In this document: in pieces, positions 24,809 through 33,239 of the stretch
How the letters are laid out: each line of letters begins with the position of its first letter
How positions within the stretch are numbered: the first letter of the stretch is position 1
Assembly (NCBI RefSeq): GCF_019431375.1
Contig: NZ_CP080267.1
Coordinates: forward strand, 1,736,001-1,800,000
From: Alcanivorax sp.
GTDB lineage: Bacteria; Pseudomonadota; Gammaproteobacteria; Pseudomonadales; Alcanivoracaceae
Reading direction: 5' to 3'
DNA length: 64,000 nucleotides
The notes under the pieces: generated by a model
The model's database searches: none
Told to the model about the DNA's origin: nothing
The model's input: the letters and a program-made list of their open reading frames with translations, nothing else
Program-made: the position numbers and the translations under genes

Positions 24809-26710
24809 ATGACGACTCAAAAGCAGCAGCAACAATCCCAGCTGAAGCAGTTGATCGCGCTCGGCAAGGAACAGGGTTACCTGACCTACGCCGAAGTGAA
24901 TGACCACTTGCCGGAGTCCATTACCGACACCGACCAGGTGGAAGACATCATTCAGATGATCAACGACATGGGCATCACCGTGGTGGAAAAAGCCGCCGAT
25001 GCCGATCAGCTGATGATCGAGGAAAGTGCCGACAGCACCGACGAAGTTGCCGCCGAAGAAGCTGCCGCTGTTCTCGCCTCCGTAGAGAGCGAGCCCGGCC
25101 GCACCACCGACCCGGTGCGCATGTACATGCGCGAAATGGGCACGGTGGAACTGCTGACCCGTGAAGGCGAAATCGAGATCGCCAAGCGCATCGAGGAAGG
25201 CACCCGGGAAGTCCTGCACGCCCTGGCCTTCTGGCCCGGCGCCGTTGACATGCTGATCGACGAATACGCCCGCGTGGAAAACGAAGAGCGCAAGCTCACC
25301 GATATCATCGCCGGTTACCTGGACCCCAATGATGACGGCGCCGCCGCCACCAATGCCAACAAGGAACCGACTTTCGCAGAAAAGGCCAAGAAAGCCGCTG
25401 AAGCGAAAGAAAAAGCGAAAGAAAACGACGATGACGACGACGCTGACAAAAAAGACAGCGACGACGATGATGATGAAGATGAAGGCGGTCTGGATCCGGT
25501 ACTGGCGGCAGAGCGTTTTGCCGAGCTGAAGAAACTGCACGAGAAAGCCGAGCGCGCCCTCAAGCGCAACGGTCGTGACCATGCCAGCACCGCCAAAGCC
25601 ATGGAAGCCCTGGCCGAGCACTTCACTCTGTTCAAGCTGGTGCCGCGCATCTATGACGAAATGCTGGTCGGCGCCCGCAACAATCTGGACCTGGTTCGTA
25701 AGTTCGAGCGTCAGATCATGTCTTCCGCCATTCGCCGTGGCGGCATGGACCGCAAGGATTTCATCAAGCTGTTCCCCGGCAACGAAACCAACATGGACTG
25801 GGTCGATCAGCAGCTGAAAACCAAGAAAGGCAAGACCATTGCCGACAAGCTGAGCGAAGTAAAGGAAGACATTCAGCGCGCTCAGCGCAAGATCACCACC
25901 GTCGAGGAAATCATTGGTCTGCCGGTGGCTGACATCAAGGAAATCAACCGTCGCATTTCCATCGGCGAAGCCAAGGCTCGCCGCGCCAAGAAGGAAATGG
26001 TGGAAGCCAACCTGCGTCTGGTAATTTCCATCGCCAAGAAATACACCAACCGCGGCCTGCAGTTCCTCGATCTGATCCAGGAAGGCAACATCGGTCTGAT
26101 GAAAGCCGTGGACAAGTTCGAGTACCGTCGCGGTTACAAGTTCTCTACCTACGCCACCTGGTGGATTCGTCAGGCCATTACCCGCTCTATCGCCGACCAG
26201 GCACGCACCATCCGGATTCCGGTGCACATGATAGAGACGATCAACAAGATCAACCGGGTACAGCGCCAAATGCTGCAGGAAATGGGCCGTGAACCGACCC
26301 CGGAAGAACTGGGCGTGCGCCTGGAAATGCCGGAAGACAAGGTCCGCAAGGTACTGAAGATCGCCAAAGAGCCGATCTCCATGGAAACCCCCATCGGTGA
26401 CGATGAAGATTCCAGCCTGGGCGACTTTATCGAGGACGGCAACATGGAGTCCCCGGTGGATTCCGCCACCTCTCTGGGCCTGGAAGAAGCCACCCGTGAA
26501 GTACTGGCTAACCTGACCGCCCGGGAAGCCAAGGTACTGCGCATGCGCTTCGGTATCGACATGAACACTGACCACACCCTCGAGGAAGTGGGCAAGCAGT
26601 TCGACGTGACCCGTGAGCGTATCCGTCAGATAGAAGCCAAGGCGCTGCGCAAGCTGCGCCACCCCAGTCGCAGCGAACACCTGCGCAGCTTCCTGGACGG
26701 CGACCTGTAA
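24809..26710 (+). CDS. rpoD: RNA polymerase primary sigma factor RpoD (sigma-70)
   Basis: 633 residues. Region 1.1 at the N-terminus (QLKQLIALGKEQGYLTYAEVNDHLPESI) and region 1.2 (DPVRMYMREMGTVELLTREGEIEIAKRIEEG) come first. The non-conserved region carries an extremely acidic run (about residues 205-228, mostly Asp and Glu). Region 2 has FLDLIQEGNIGLMKAVDKFEYRRGYKFSTYATWWIRQAI; region 3 follows; region 4.2 has VTRERIRQIEAKALRKLRHP. House-keeping promoter recognition. An intrinsic terminator follows the stop, then tRNA-Ile2. Confidence 0.97.
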   Translation: MTTQKQQQQSQLKQLIALGKEQGYLTYAEVNDHLPESITDTDQVEDIIQMINDMGITVVEKAADADQLMIEESADSTDEVAAEEAAAVLASVESEPGRTTDPVRMYMREMGTVELLTREGEIEIAKRIEEGTREVLHALAFWPGAVDMLIDEYARVENEERKLTDIIAGYLDPNDDGAAATNANKEPTFAEKAKKAAEAKEKAKENDDDDDADKKDSDDDDDEDEGGLDPVLAAERFAELKKLHEKAERALKRNGRDHASTAKAMEALAEHFTLFKLVPRIYDEMLVGARNNLDLVRKFERQIMSSAIRRGGMDRKDFIKLFPGNETNMDWVDQQLKTKKGKTIADKLSEVKEDIQRAQRKITTVEEIIGLPVADIKEINRRISIGEAKARRAKKEMVEANLRLVISIAKKYTNRGLQFLDLIQEGNIGLMKAVDKFEYRRGYKFSTYATWWIRQAITRSIADQARTIRIPVHMIETINKINRVQRQMLQEMGREPTPEELGVRLEMPEDKVRKVLKIAKEPISMETPIGDDEDSSLGDFIEDGNMESPVDSATSLGLEEATREVLANLTAREAKVLRMRFGIDMNTDHTLEEVGKQFDVTRERIRQIEAKALRKLRHPSRSEHLRSFLDGDL

Positions 26711-26725
26711 CACTTGAAAAAAATT

Positions 26726-26758
26726 GCCGGCCCCCGAATAATCGGCGGCCGGCATTTT
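26726..26758 (+). terminator. Intrinsic terminator after rpoD
   Basis: The stem GCCGGCC / GGCCGGC is preceded by A-rich sequence and followed by ATTTTATT, 16 bp after the rpoD stop. Confidence 0.7.
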
Positions 26759-26777
26759 ATTGTCCTTCCGTTTTTCC

Positions 26778-26854
26778 GGGCCTATAGCTCAGCTGGTTAG
26801 AGCAGTCGACTCATAATCGATTGGTCCCAGGTTCAAGTCCTGGTGGGCCCACCA
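26778..26854 (+). tRNA. ileX: tRNA-Ile2 (anticodon CAU, lysidine type)
   Basis: 77 nt with a complete cloverleaf: acceptor GGGCCTA / TGGGCCC, D-arm TAGCTCAGCTGGTTAGAGCA, anticodon loop CTCATAA, T-arm with GGTTCAAGTCC, and an encoded 3' CCA. The CAU anticodon could be Met, but the anticodon stem-loop (GTCGA-CTCATAA-TCGA) matches the ileX type. The position just after rpoD is also where E. coli and Pseudomonas keep the AUA-reading isoleucine tRNA, whose C34 is modified by TilS. I therefore prefer Ile2 over Met. Confidence 0.88.
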
Positions 26855-26947
26855 ATTTCCTTGTTATTCCCCACATCTACCTGACCATGCTTAACGGCGG
26901 CCGCTTTATGGCAGCCTCGCGCTCCCCATGGATCCGCTTTTCCATGC

Positions 26948-27142
26948 AGAAAGGTTTTCGCTCAAGGAGCACTCGGAGGCACCGGGGACGGCAAAAAATC
27001 GCTGACATCCTGGGGTGCCATCAAGCATGAGCTGAAATGCCAAGGCAAAACCGAGGTGCTGAGGAAGCGGGAAGAGGCTCTTGAGCAAGGCCAGAAAATC
27101 AAGGCCCTGAAACTGGCCAAAGCCAATGAGCGCCTGCTGTAG
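26948..27142 (+). pseudogene. Possible gene remnant downstream of tRNA-Ile2
   Basis: The 359-bp gap between the tRNA and the DUF808 gene contains an open frame without a usable start. It ends at a TAG at 27140-27142 and reads protein-like: GTGDGKKSLTSWGAIKHELK, then a Lys/Glu/Leu-rich helical stretch ending KLAKANERLL. The upstream part is open but not protein-like. I do not recognise the family. It may be the tail of an element once integrated at the tRNA, or chance. There is no integrase and I found no repeat of the tRNA end. Confidence 0.3.
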
Positions 27143-27213
27143 CAGTGATGTCCGGATGGCGTCACCGCCTGCGTATAAGCACAGGCAGTGACAGCAGATC
27201 ACATCCGTTGGAT

Positions 27214-28146
27214 TCAGTGGGCGGAGGCTTCTCCGCCCCGGAATTTCGACACACCGGTGACCACCAACAACACCAGCGCCCCGGCAATAATCCCGCCCAC
27301 CAGATTGATCAGCAACGGCACCAGCCACGAGACCGCTGCCACCATTTCCTGCAGATGATGAATCCAGTCATGGGAACCGGGGATACCGTGAACCAGAATC
27401 CCACCACCCACCAGGAACATGGCGGCGGTGCCGACCACGGATAGGGTCTTCATCAACCACGGCGCCACCGTCAGAATAACTTGCCCGAAGGCAATACGGG
27501 CCCCTGCAGCGGTGCTGTCCGCAGGCGTCTGCATCAGGTGCTGACCCGCATCGTCCAGCTTCACAATACCCGCTACCAACGAGTACACGCCCACTGTCAT
27601 CAACACGGCAATGGCGCAGATAGCAGCCACCTGGACCCCAAAAGTGGCGCTTTGCACCGCGCCCAGGGAAATCACGATGATTTCTGCCGAGAGAATAAAG
27701 TCCGTACGGATCGCCCCCTTGATCTTGGTTTTTTCGAAGGCCACCAGATCCACATTTTCATCGCTGACCGCCTGCAGGCGCTGCTGGTGCTCTACCTCTT
27801 TCTCATCGCCATGCAGGAACTTGTGAAGCAGTTTTTCACAGCCTTCATAACAGAGGTAAGCGCCCCCCACCATCAGCAGCGGCGTAATCAGCCAGGGCAG
27901 AAACACACTGATCAGCAACGCGGCCGGCACCAGAATCAGTTTGTTGACGAAAGACCCCTTGGCTACCGCCCAGACCACAGGAAGCTCGCGGTCTGCCTTC
28001 ACACCGGACACCTGTTGCGCATTCAGCGCCAGATCATCCCCCAGCACACCGGCGGTTTTCTTTGCTGCCACCTTGGTCATTACCGATACATCATCGAGAA
28101 TGGTGGCAATATCATCGAGCAATGCCAGCAAGCTGGTTCCGGCCAT
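27214..28146 (-). CDS. DUF808 family membrane protein (YedI-like)
   Basis: 310 residues from the ATG at 28146. The start MAGTSLLALLDDIATILDDVSVMTKVAAKKTAGVLGDDLALNAQQV is the DUF808 signature, followed by several hydrophobic segments (LILVPAALLISVFLPWLITPLLMVGGAYLCYEG; IIVISLGAVQSATFGVQVAAICAIAVLMTVGVYSLV; the C-terminal LVPLLINLVGGIIAGALVLLVV). Inner-membrane protein of unknown function. A GAGAGAC site precedes the start. It stands alone between the tRNA and the phosphopantetheinyl transferase. Confidence 0.85.
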   Translation of the reverse strand: MAGTSLLALLDDIATILDDVSVMTKVAAKKTAGVLGDDLALNAQQVSGVKADRELPVVWAVAKGSFVNKLILVPAALLISVFLPWLITPLLMVGGAYLCYEGCEKLLHKFLHGDEKEVEHQQRLQAVSDENVDLVAFEKTKIKGAIRTDFILSAEIIVISLGAVQSATFGVQVAAICAIAVLMTVGVYSLVAGIVKLDDAGQHLMQTPADSTAAGARIAFGQVILTVAPWLMKTLSVVGTAAMFLVGGGILVHGIPGSHDWIHHLQEMVAAVSWLVPLLINLVGGIIAGALVLLVVTGVSKFRGGEASAH

Positions 28147-28294
28147 GAGTCTCTCCTTTGAATAATCTATACATCTGCGTGCAGATACCGCACCGAGTCT
28201 ACCGGTACTGACCGCCCAACGCACCGCGAACCCGCCCCCTCTTTATGCCGCGAGTTTGGTATAGTGCAGCAAAGCCATCGACAGCCCATAAACC

Positions 28295-28987
28295 ATGCCG
28301 GAATATCAACGCCCACAATGCCTATCCAATATCCATCGCGAGGAAATTGCCGATGGTCTGGTCCGTGTTGGCTGTCACTATCAGATCGAAAAGCTGCTCG
28401 ATGACAGTTTTCTGCTGGCCGATATTCCTTTGCCCGCCTCATTAACGTCATCGGTCGATAAACGCAAAACCGAATACCTGGCCGGCCGCTGGTGTGCCAG
28501 AGAAGCGCTGCGCATGCTGGGCGTCGACGGGATACCGGGCATGGGTGCCGACAGAGCCCCCATTTGGCCCCCTGGCACCGTGGGCAGCATTACTCACAGC
28601 AAGGGCACCGCTGAGGTGATGGTGGCGGATGCCCGGCACTGGCTGGCGGTGGGCCTGGATACGGAGCAATGGCTAACCGCAGAACGGGCGGATCGGCTGT
28701 GTCGTGAATTGCTGACCAGCGAGGAAAGGGAAAACCTGAAAGGCCTCACCCCGATACAACGGGCCAACAGGATCACCCTGATCTTCTCCGCAAAGGAAAG
28801 CCTGTTCAAGGCACTCTATCCCCTGACCGGCAAGCGCTTTTACTTTCATGATGCTGCCCGCCGCAACCAGCGCTCACTCACCTTGCTGACAACGCTGACA
28901 GAGCAATGGAAGCACGGCACCGAGGTACCCTTTCGCTGGCGAGAACGCCAACAGGGCGTACTCAGCTGGATTGCCTTGCCGCGGTAG
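28295..28987 (+). CDS. 4'-phosphopantetheinyl transferase (EntD/Sfp superfamily)
   Basis: 230 residues. The P-pant transferase motifs are present: RKTEYLAGRWCAREAL, WPPGTVGSITHSKG (CoA-binding), VGLDTEQW (metal-binding acid) and IFSAKESLFKALYPLTG (the second metal/catalytic motif). It converts apo carrier proteins to the holo form using coenzyme A. The EntD-like length suggests a role in a peptide or polyketide/fatty acid pathway, but no synthase is in the window. It converges on tadD, separated by 110 bp without a recognisable terminator. Confidence 0.85.
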   Translation: MPEYQRPQCLSNIHREEIADGLVRVGCHYQIEKLLDDSFLLADIPLPASLTSSVDKRKTEYLAGRWCAREALRMLGVDGIPGMGADRAPIWPPGTVGSITHSKGTAEVMVADARHWLAVGLDTEQWLTAERADRLCRELLTSEERENLKGLTPIQRANRITLIFSAKESLFKALYPLTGKRFYFHDAARRNQRSLTLLTTLTEQWKHGTEVPFRWRERQQGVLSWIALPR

Positions 28988-29097
28988 CGGGCATTGGTTT
29001 TCAGACACATCCGGCGGCTTTAACGAATATTGCCCGACCAGGGGCCAGAAGGGGCCTGCGGCGCGCAATATGGCGCCCCGCAGGAAAGAACCGTTGA

Positions 29098-29943
29098 CTA
29101 CCGCTCTTCAGCAACACTGGCCAGGTTGGCCGCAATTATGGGGCGATGGCTGGTGGAGGCATCATTGGCCTGTTCAAACAGAGTACGGGCCCGCTCCCGA
29201 TCATCATTCAGCAACGCCACATAGCCGGCATTGCTGAGCGCTACCGCCCGATCCTGAGAGCGCTGCCAGGTTGCCACTGCTCGCTCATAATGCCCTTGCC
29301 GGGCCTGGGCAATGGCCAGATTATGGCTCATGCGTTGTTCTCGGGGGTAACGTGCTACGGCCCGCTGCAGCAACTGTTCCGCTTCGCGGTACTGGCCCGC
29401 CATGATCAGGGAATAGCCGGCATTGTTAATCACCATGGGCCGGTCACCGCCAGCCTCAAGCGCCAATCCATACCAGCGAGCGGCGGACTGGTAGGAACCG
29501 ATCATGTCATCGGCTATACCCAGCCCATTAAGGGTGCGCCAGCGTAGCGGATCATTGCGATAGGCAATTTGCAACTGACGACGAGCATTCTCCCAGTCTC
29601 CCCGCGCCAACAACGCAAGCCCTCTTCCCTCCTGGGCTTCTACCAGGGTCGGCGCCTCCTTGAGGATCAGCTCATAGGCCTTGAGCGCCGGCTCACTTCG
29701 GCCGCTGTCCAGGCTCAACCGGGCAATGGCAAGCTTGCCACGTATTGCCCAGTCATCCTCTCGTTCTGTCAGTGGCAAATAATTGGCCAGTGCTTCGGAG
29801 AAATCCCCTTTGGCCCGGGCGGACTCTCCCTGCTCGAACTGTTCATCCGGGCTGAGAATCTCATCAGCCTGGTCATCCAGACTGGATGAGGTAGCGCAGG
29901 CACTCAGCCAGCCTGCCAACAGAATCATCATTAATACTTTCAT
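29098..29943 (-). CDS. tadD: Tad pilus TPR lipoprotein TadD
   Basis: 281 residues. The lipoprotein signal peptide MKVLMMILLAGWLSAC has the lipobox LSAC. Tetratricopeptide repeats follow from about residue 35 (ARAKGDFSEALANYLPL; LARGDWENARRQLQIAYRNDP; NNAGYSLIMAGQYREAEQLLQRAVARYP; SNAGYVALLNDDRERARTLFEQA). TadD is an outer-membrane-associated pilotin-like factor required for Tad pilus assembly. It is the last gene of the tad operon, 12 bp after tadC. Confidence 0.88.
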   Translation of the reverse strand: MKVLMMILLAGWLSACATSSSLDDQADEILSPDEQFEQGESARAKGDFSEALANYLPLTEREDDWAIRGKLAIARLSLDSGRSEPALKAYELILKEAPTLVEAQEGRGLALLARGDWENARRQLQIAYRNDPLRWRTLNGLGIADDMIGSYQSAARWYGLALEAGGDRPMVINNAGYSLIMAGQYREAEQLLQRAVARYPREQRMSHNLAIAQARQGHYERAVATWQRSQDRAVALSNAGYVALLNDDRERARTLFEQANDASTSHRPIIAANLASVAEER

Positions 29944-29955
29944 GGTCAGCCCCCG

Positions 29956-30909
29956 TCACATGCGGTCAATAAAACCGGTGTAGATGTGGATAGCCGCCGG
30001 GCCAAGAATCACCAGGAACAGGGCGGGAAAGATGAATAGCAAAATCGGTATTGCCATTTTTACCGGCAACTTGGCAGCTTTTTCACGGGCGGTCTGAATA
30101 CGGATATCCCGCATTTCATCCGCATGTTCCCGCAACGCATCCGCAATGCTGGTACCAAAATGTTCAGCCTGAATCAGAATGGATACCAGCGCCTGCATCT
30201 CCTCAAGATCAGTACGCTCGGCCAGGGACTTGAGGGCTTCATTGCGTGGCTTGCCAGCACGGATTTCCAGTGTCACCAGCAGCAGTTCGTCACTCATGTC
30301 CCGGGAGGCAAAATGGAATTCATCACCTACCCGCTTGATGGCGGCATCCAGGCTGAGACCGGCTTCCACACAGACCACCAAAAGATCAAGCACATCCGGG
30401 AAGACCTCTGCCAGATGCTGGCGTCTTGCTTCTTCCTTGTGGCGCAGCACCAGATTGGGAATGAAAAAACCGATCAAGGCGGACACCACCAGCGCCACCA
30501 CAGCCCAATGCCGCTGGGTCACCAGGGTGGGATACATCAACAAGGGGGAGATGCTGAGAACCGGCAACAGCACAGCCAGAAAAAATTTGGCCGTATAGTA
30601 GATGCTCATCGCCTGAGGGCTACGGTAGCCGGCGCGCACCAGACGAGCACGGATCCGGGACTGCTTCCACTTGTCATCCGGTACTACCAGGCGGGCCATT
30701 GGCTGTAACCATTTAACCGTGAAGGCACCTTCTTCCGTGGGCTGATCTTTCCTTTTATCGCCAGGAGCAAGCCCCTGAATTTCACGTAGACGCCGGTCAA
30801 AGGTGGCATTGCCACTGAACAGCCAGTTGCCCACTGACGCGACAATGATCACCGTCAACAGAAACAATGTCCCCATTATCAGGACTGACAGGCTAATTCC
30901 TTCCAACAT
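29956..30909 (-). CDS. tadC: Tad inner-membrane platform protein TadC
   Basis: 317 residues, type II secretion F (GspF) domain. An N-terminal membrane segment (LSVLIMGTLFLLTVIIVASVGNWLF), a central pair (FFLAVLLPVLSISPLLMYP; VVALVVSALIGFFIPNLVL), then the GspF core EVFPDVLDLLVVCVEAGLSLDAAIKRV and a C-terminal segment IPILLFIFPALFLVILGPA. It forms the platform with TadB on which the TadA motor acts. The ATG lies 15 bp after tadB. Confidence 0.93.
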   Translation of the reverse strand: MLEGISLSVLIMGTLFLLTVIIVASVGNWLFSGNATFDRRLREIQGLAPGDKRKDQPTEEGAFTVKWLQPMARLVVPDDKWKQSRIRARLVRAGYRSPQAMSIYYTAKFFLAVLLPVLSISPLLMYPTLVTQRHWAVVALVVSALIGFFIPNLVLRHKEEARRQHLAEVFPDVLDLLVVCVEAGLSLDAAIKRVGDEFHFASRDMSDELLLVTLEIRAGKPRNEALKSLAERTDLEEMQALVSILIQAEHFGTSIADALREHADEMRDIRIQTAREKAAKLPVKMAIPILLFIFPALFLVILGPAAIHIYTGFIDRM

Positions 30910-30924
30910 GACGCCCCCCCTTGA

Positions 30925-31914
30925 TTAAACCCTGAAGTTAATCATTCGGTGAATGACGATATACCCCATTACCATGAGGGCCAGTTGAGCACCGATCACC
31001 ATGTAGCCCATGGTGGTTTCCACCAAGGTGTAGAGATACGCGGGATTCAACAGCAGCAGGGCTCCGGCCACCACAAACGGCAAAGCAATAAGGATGTTGG
31101 CTGAAAACTTCATTTCTGCTGCCAACACACGAATTTCCCGAAAAGTTCGTGCCCGGGAGCGCATTACCGCAGACAAGCGATTCAGCACTTCCGCCAGATT
31201 GCCGCCAGTGGTTTTCTGTATCAGCACCGCGGTAATGAAATAACGCATTTCCTCACTACTGCTACGCTGGGCAAGATGACGCAAGGCATCTTCCAGATCC
31301 ATACCAAAGTTCAATTCATCAAAGGTAGTGGCGAATTCCGATGCAATCGGCTCGGCCATTTCCATGCTCGCCTGTCTGATAGCCGCTGAAAACGGGTTGC
31401 CCGCTCGCATACTACGGGCAAGAAAATCCATGGCATCCGGCAACTGGTCCGAAATTTGCTTTGCACGCTCCCGCTTCTTTGCCTTCACATAGGCATAGGG
31501 CACATAGAACCCCAACAGCGTGGCAATCGGCAGCGCCAGAAACCAGAACACCTTGAGTAATAGCCACAGGATCAGGAAACTCAGCACAAACAGCGAAAAC
31601 TGGATCAGCAGATACCGTGATACGGTAAGCTCTACACCGGATTGCACCAGCATTCTGTCGAGGGAATGAGAACGGGGAAACATGGCCAGAATCCTGTTGA
31701 GCGCAGGCACTTCACTGAAAGTTCTTCGCCGTAACAGGGACAGCGCTTCTTCATTACTGAGCCCGGAAGCCGAAAGATTACGAAGCCGCTTGCTCACCGC
31801 CTGGGTGCGTTCCACATTCATGGAACGATAAAGCAGGTAGAAGCCTTCAATCAGCCCCACCACGGCCAGAAAAGCAATAACCGATATGATGATGGTGATT
31901 TCATTGATAATCAT
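30925..31914 (-). CDS. tadB: Tad inner-membrane platform protein TadB
   Basis: 329 residues, the second GspF-domain subunit. It starts with a membrane segment (IISVIAFLAVVGLIEGFYLLYR); the core is QISDQLPDAMDFLARSMRAGNPFSAAIRQASMEM and LAQRSSSEEMRYFITAVLIQKTTGGNLAEVLNRLSAVMR. A C-terminal pair of helices ends the protein. Its GspF motif parallels that of TadC, consistent with ancient duplication. It lies 10 bp downstream of tadA. Confidence 0.93.
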   Translation of the reverse strand: MIINEITIIISVIAFLAVVGLIEGFYLLYRSMNVERTQAVSKRLRNLSASGLSNEEALSLLRRRTFSEVPALNRILAMFPRSHSLDRMLVQSGVELTVSRYLLIQFSLFVLSFLILWLLLKVFWFLALPIATLLGFYVPYAYVKAKKRERAKQISDQLPDAMDFLARSMRAGNPFSAAIRQASMEMAEPIASEFATTFDELNFGMDLEDALRHLAQRSSSEEMRYFITAVLIQKTTGGNLAEVLNRLSAVMRSRARTFREIRVLAAEMKFSANILIALPFVVAGALLLLNPAYLYTLVETTMGYMVIGAQLALMVMGYIVIHRMINFRV

Positions 31915-31923
31915 GGCCGCCCC

Positions 31924-33225
31924 CTACTCGTAGACACGCTCAGGATCGAAGATGCCCTCATCCAGCGGAATACCGCGCTCCTTGATCCGCTGCATCATCA
32001 TCGGCCGGATACCGCTGGCCCGGAACTCGCCCAGAACCTTTCCGTTTTCGTCCACACCCAATCGCTTGAATTGGAAGATTTCCTGCATGTTCACCACGTT
32101 TTGCTCCATGCCGGTAATCTCCTGGACACTGATCACCGCTCGGCGACCATCCGAAAGCCGCTCGGTCTGTACAATTAGATCCAGTGCAGCAGCAATCTGC
32201 TGGCGGATGACATTGGGTGATATGGAAACCCCAGCCATCCCGATCATGTGCTCCAACCGGGAGATACCATCACGGGCAGAATTGGCGTGGATGGTGGACA
32301 GCGAACCGTCATGGCCCGTGTTCATGGCCTGCAACATATCCAACGCTTCCTCACCGCGGACTTCACCTACCACAATACGATCCGGGCGCATTCTCAACGC
32401 ATTTCTTACCAGGTCGCGGGCAACCACTGCCCCTTTCCCCTCGATATTGGGAGGGCGGGTTTCCAGCCTGCCCACATGAGGTTGCTGAAGCTGCAGTTCA
32501 GCAGAATCCTCAATGGTGAGAATCCGTTCATTGGCAGGAATAAACCCGGATACCACATTGAGCAGCGTGGTTTTCCCGGAGCCGGTACCACCGGAAATCA
32601 GGATATTGGTTCTTGCCTTCACTGCCGCTTTCAGGAAATCGGCGATAGGCTGGGTAATGGAGCGGAAATTCATCAAATCGGTGACCGTTAGAGGATCCAC
32701 CGCAAATTTACGAATAGACAGCAGAGGGCCATCCACAGCCAGCGGGGGGATAATGGCATTGACTCGCGAACCATCCATAAGGCGAGCATCCACCATGGGG
32801 CTGGATTCATCCACCCGACGCCCGACCGCACCGGCAATCTTCTGGATGATGCGCATCAAGTGGTCATTATTCTGAAAACGGATATTGACCTTCTCCAACA
32901 CCCCGTGACGTTCGATATAGCAGGTATCTGCGGTATTAATCAGGATGTCAGAAATGGACGGATCACGAAGAAGCGGCTCCAGCGGCCCCATTCCCAGCAC
33001 TTCGTTTTCCACATTTTCTATCAATACGCTCTGTTCATGCTCATTAAGCACAAAACCATTATCGTCAATCAGGTCACGCAAGGACTGGCGTATCTGCTGC
33101 CTCACCAGCTTATCTTCCATCCTTTCCATCTGACGAAGATCCAGGCGCTCCATCAACAGTGAGTGCACTTTTTTCTGCACTGCACTGAAGTCCATTTCAT
33201 CGATCCCTCTTTCACTGGCAAACAT
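31924..33225 (-). CDS. tadA: Tad pilus assembly ATPase TadA (CpaF)
   Basis: 433 residues from the ATG at 33225, preceded by AAAGGAG; a TTG six codons upstream overlaps the tadZ stop but has no site. It is a secretion ATPase of the VirB11/GspE type: Walker A ISGGTGSGKTTLLNVV (about residue 218), the Asp box ILTIEDSAELQLQQPHVGRLETRPPN, Walker B RMRPDRIVVGEVRGEEALDMLQAMNTGHDGSLSTIHANS. It is the bifunctional extension and retraction motor in Tad systems. It also has LEPLLRDPSISDILIN, typical of CpaF. Confidence 0.95.
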   Translation of the reverse strand: MFASERGIDEMDFSAVQKKVHSLLMERLDLRQMERMEDKLVRQQIRQSLRDLIDDNGFVLNEHEQSVLIENVENEVLGMGPLEPLLRDPSISDILINTADTCYIERHGVLEKVNIRFQNNDHLMRIIQKIAGAVGRRVDESSPMVDARLMDGSRVNAIIPPLAVDGPLLSIRKFAVDPLTVTDLMNFRSITQPIADFLKAAVKARTNILISGGTGSGKTTLLNVVSGFIPANERILTIEDSAELQLQQPHVGRLETRPPNIEGKGAVVARDLVRNALRMRPDRIVVGEVRGEEALDMLQAMNTGHDGSLSTIHANSARDGISRLEHMIGMAGVSISPNVIRQQIAAALDLIVQTERLSDGRRAVISVQEITGMEQNVVNMQEIFQFKRLGVDENGKVLGEFRASGIRPMMMQRIKERGIPLDEGIFDPERVYE

Positions 33226-33239
33226 GATGAACTCCTTTC

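Noticed and set aside
24782..26755. 657-codon minus-strand frame over rpoD
   Set aside because: It shadows a full, motif-rich rpoD and has no recognisable protein features of its own.
26778..26854. tRNA-Met reading of the CAU anticodon
   Set aside because: Stem sequences and the position after rpoD fit the lysidine-modified isoleucine tRNA better. Identity would be settled by a tRNA isotype model.
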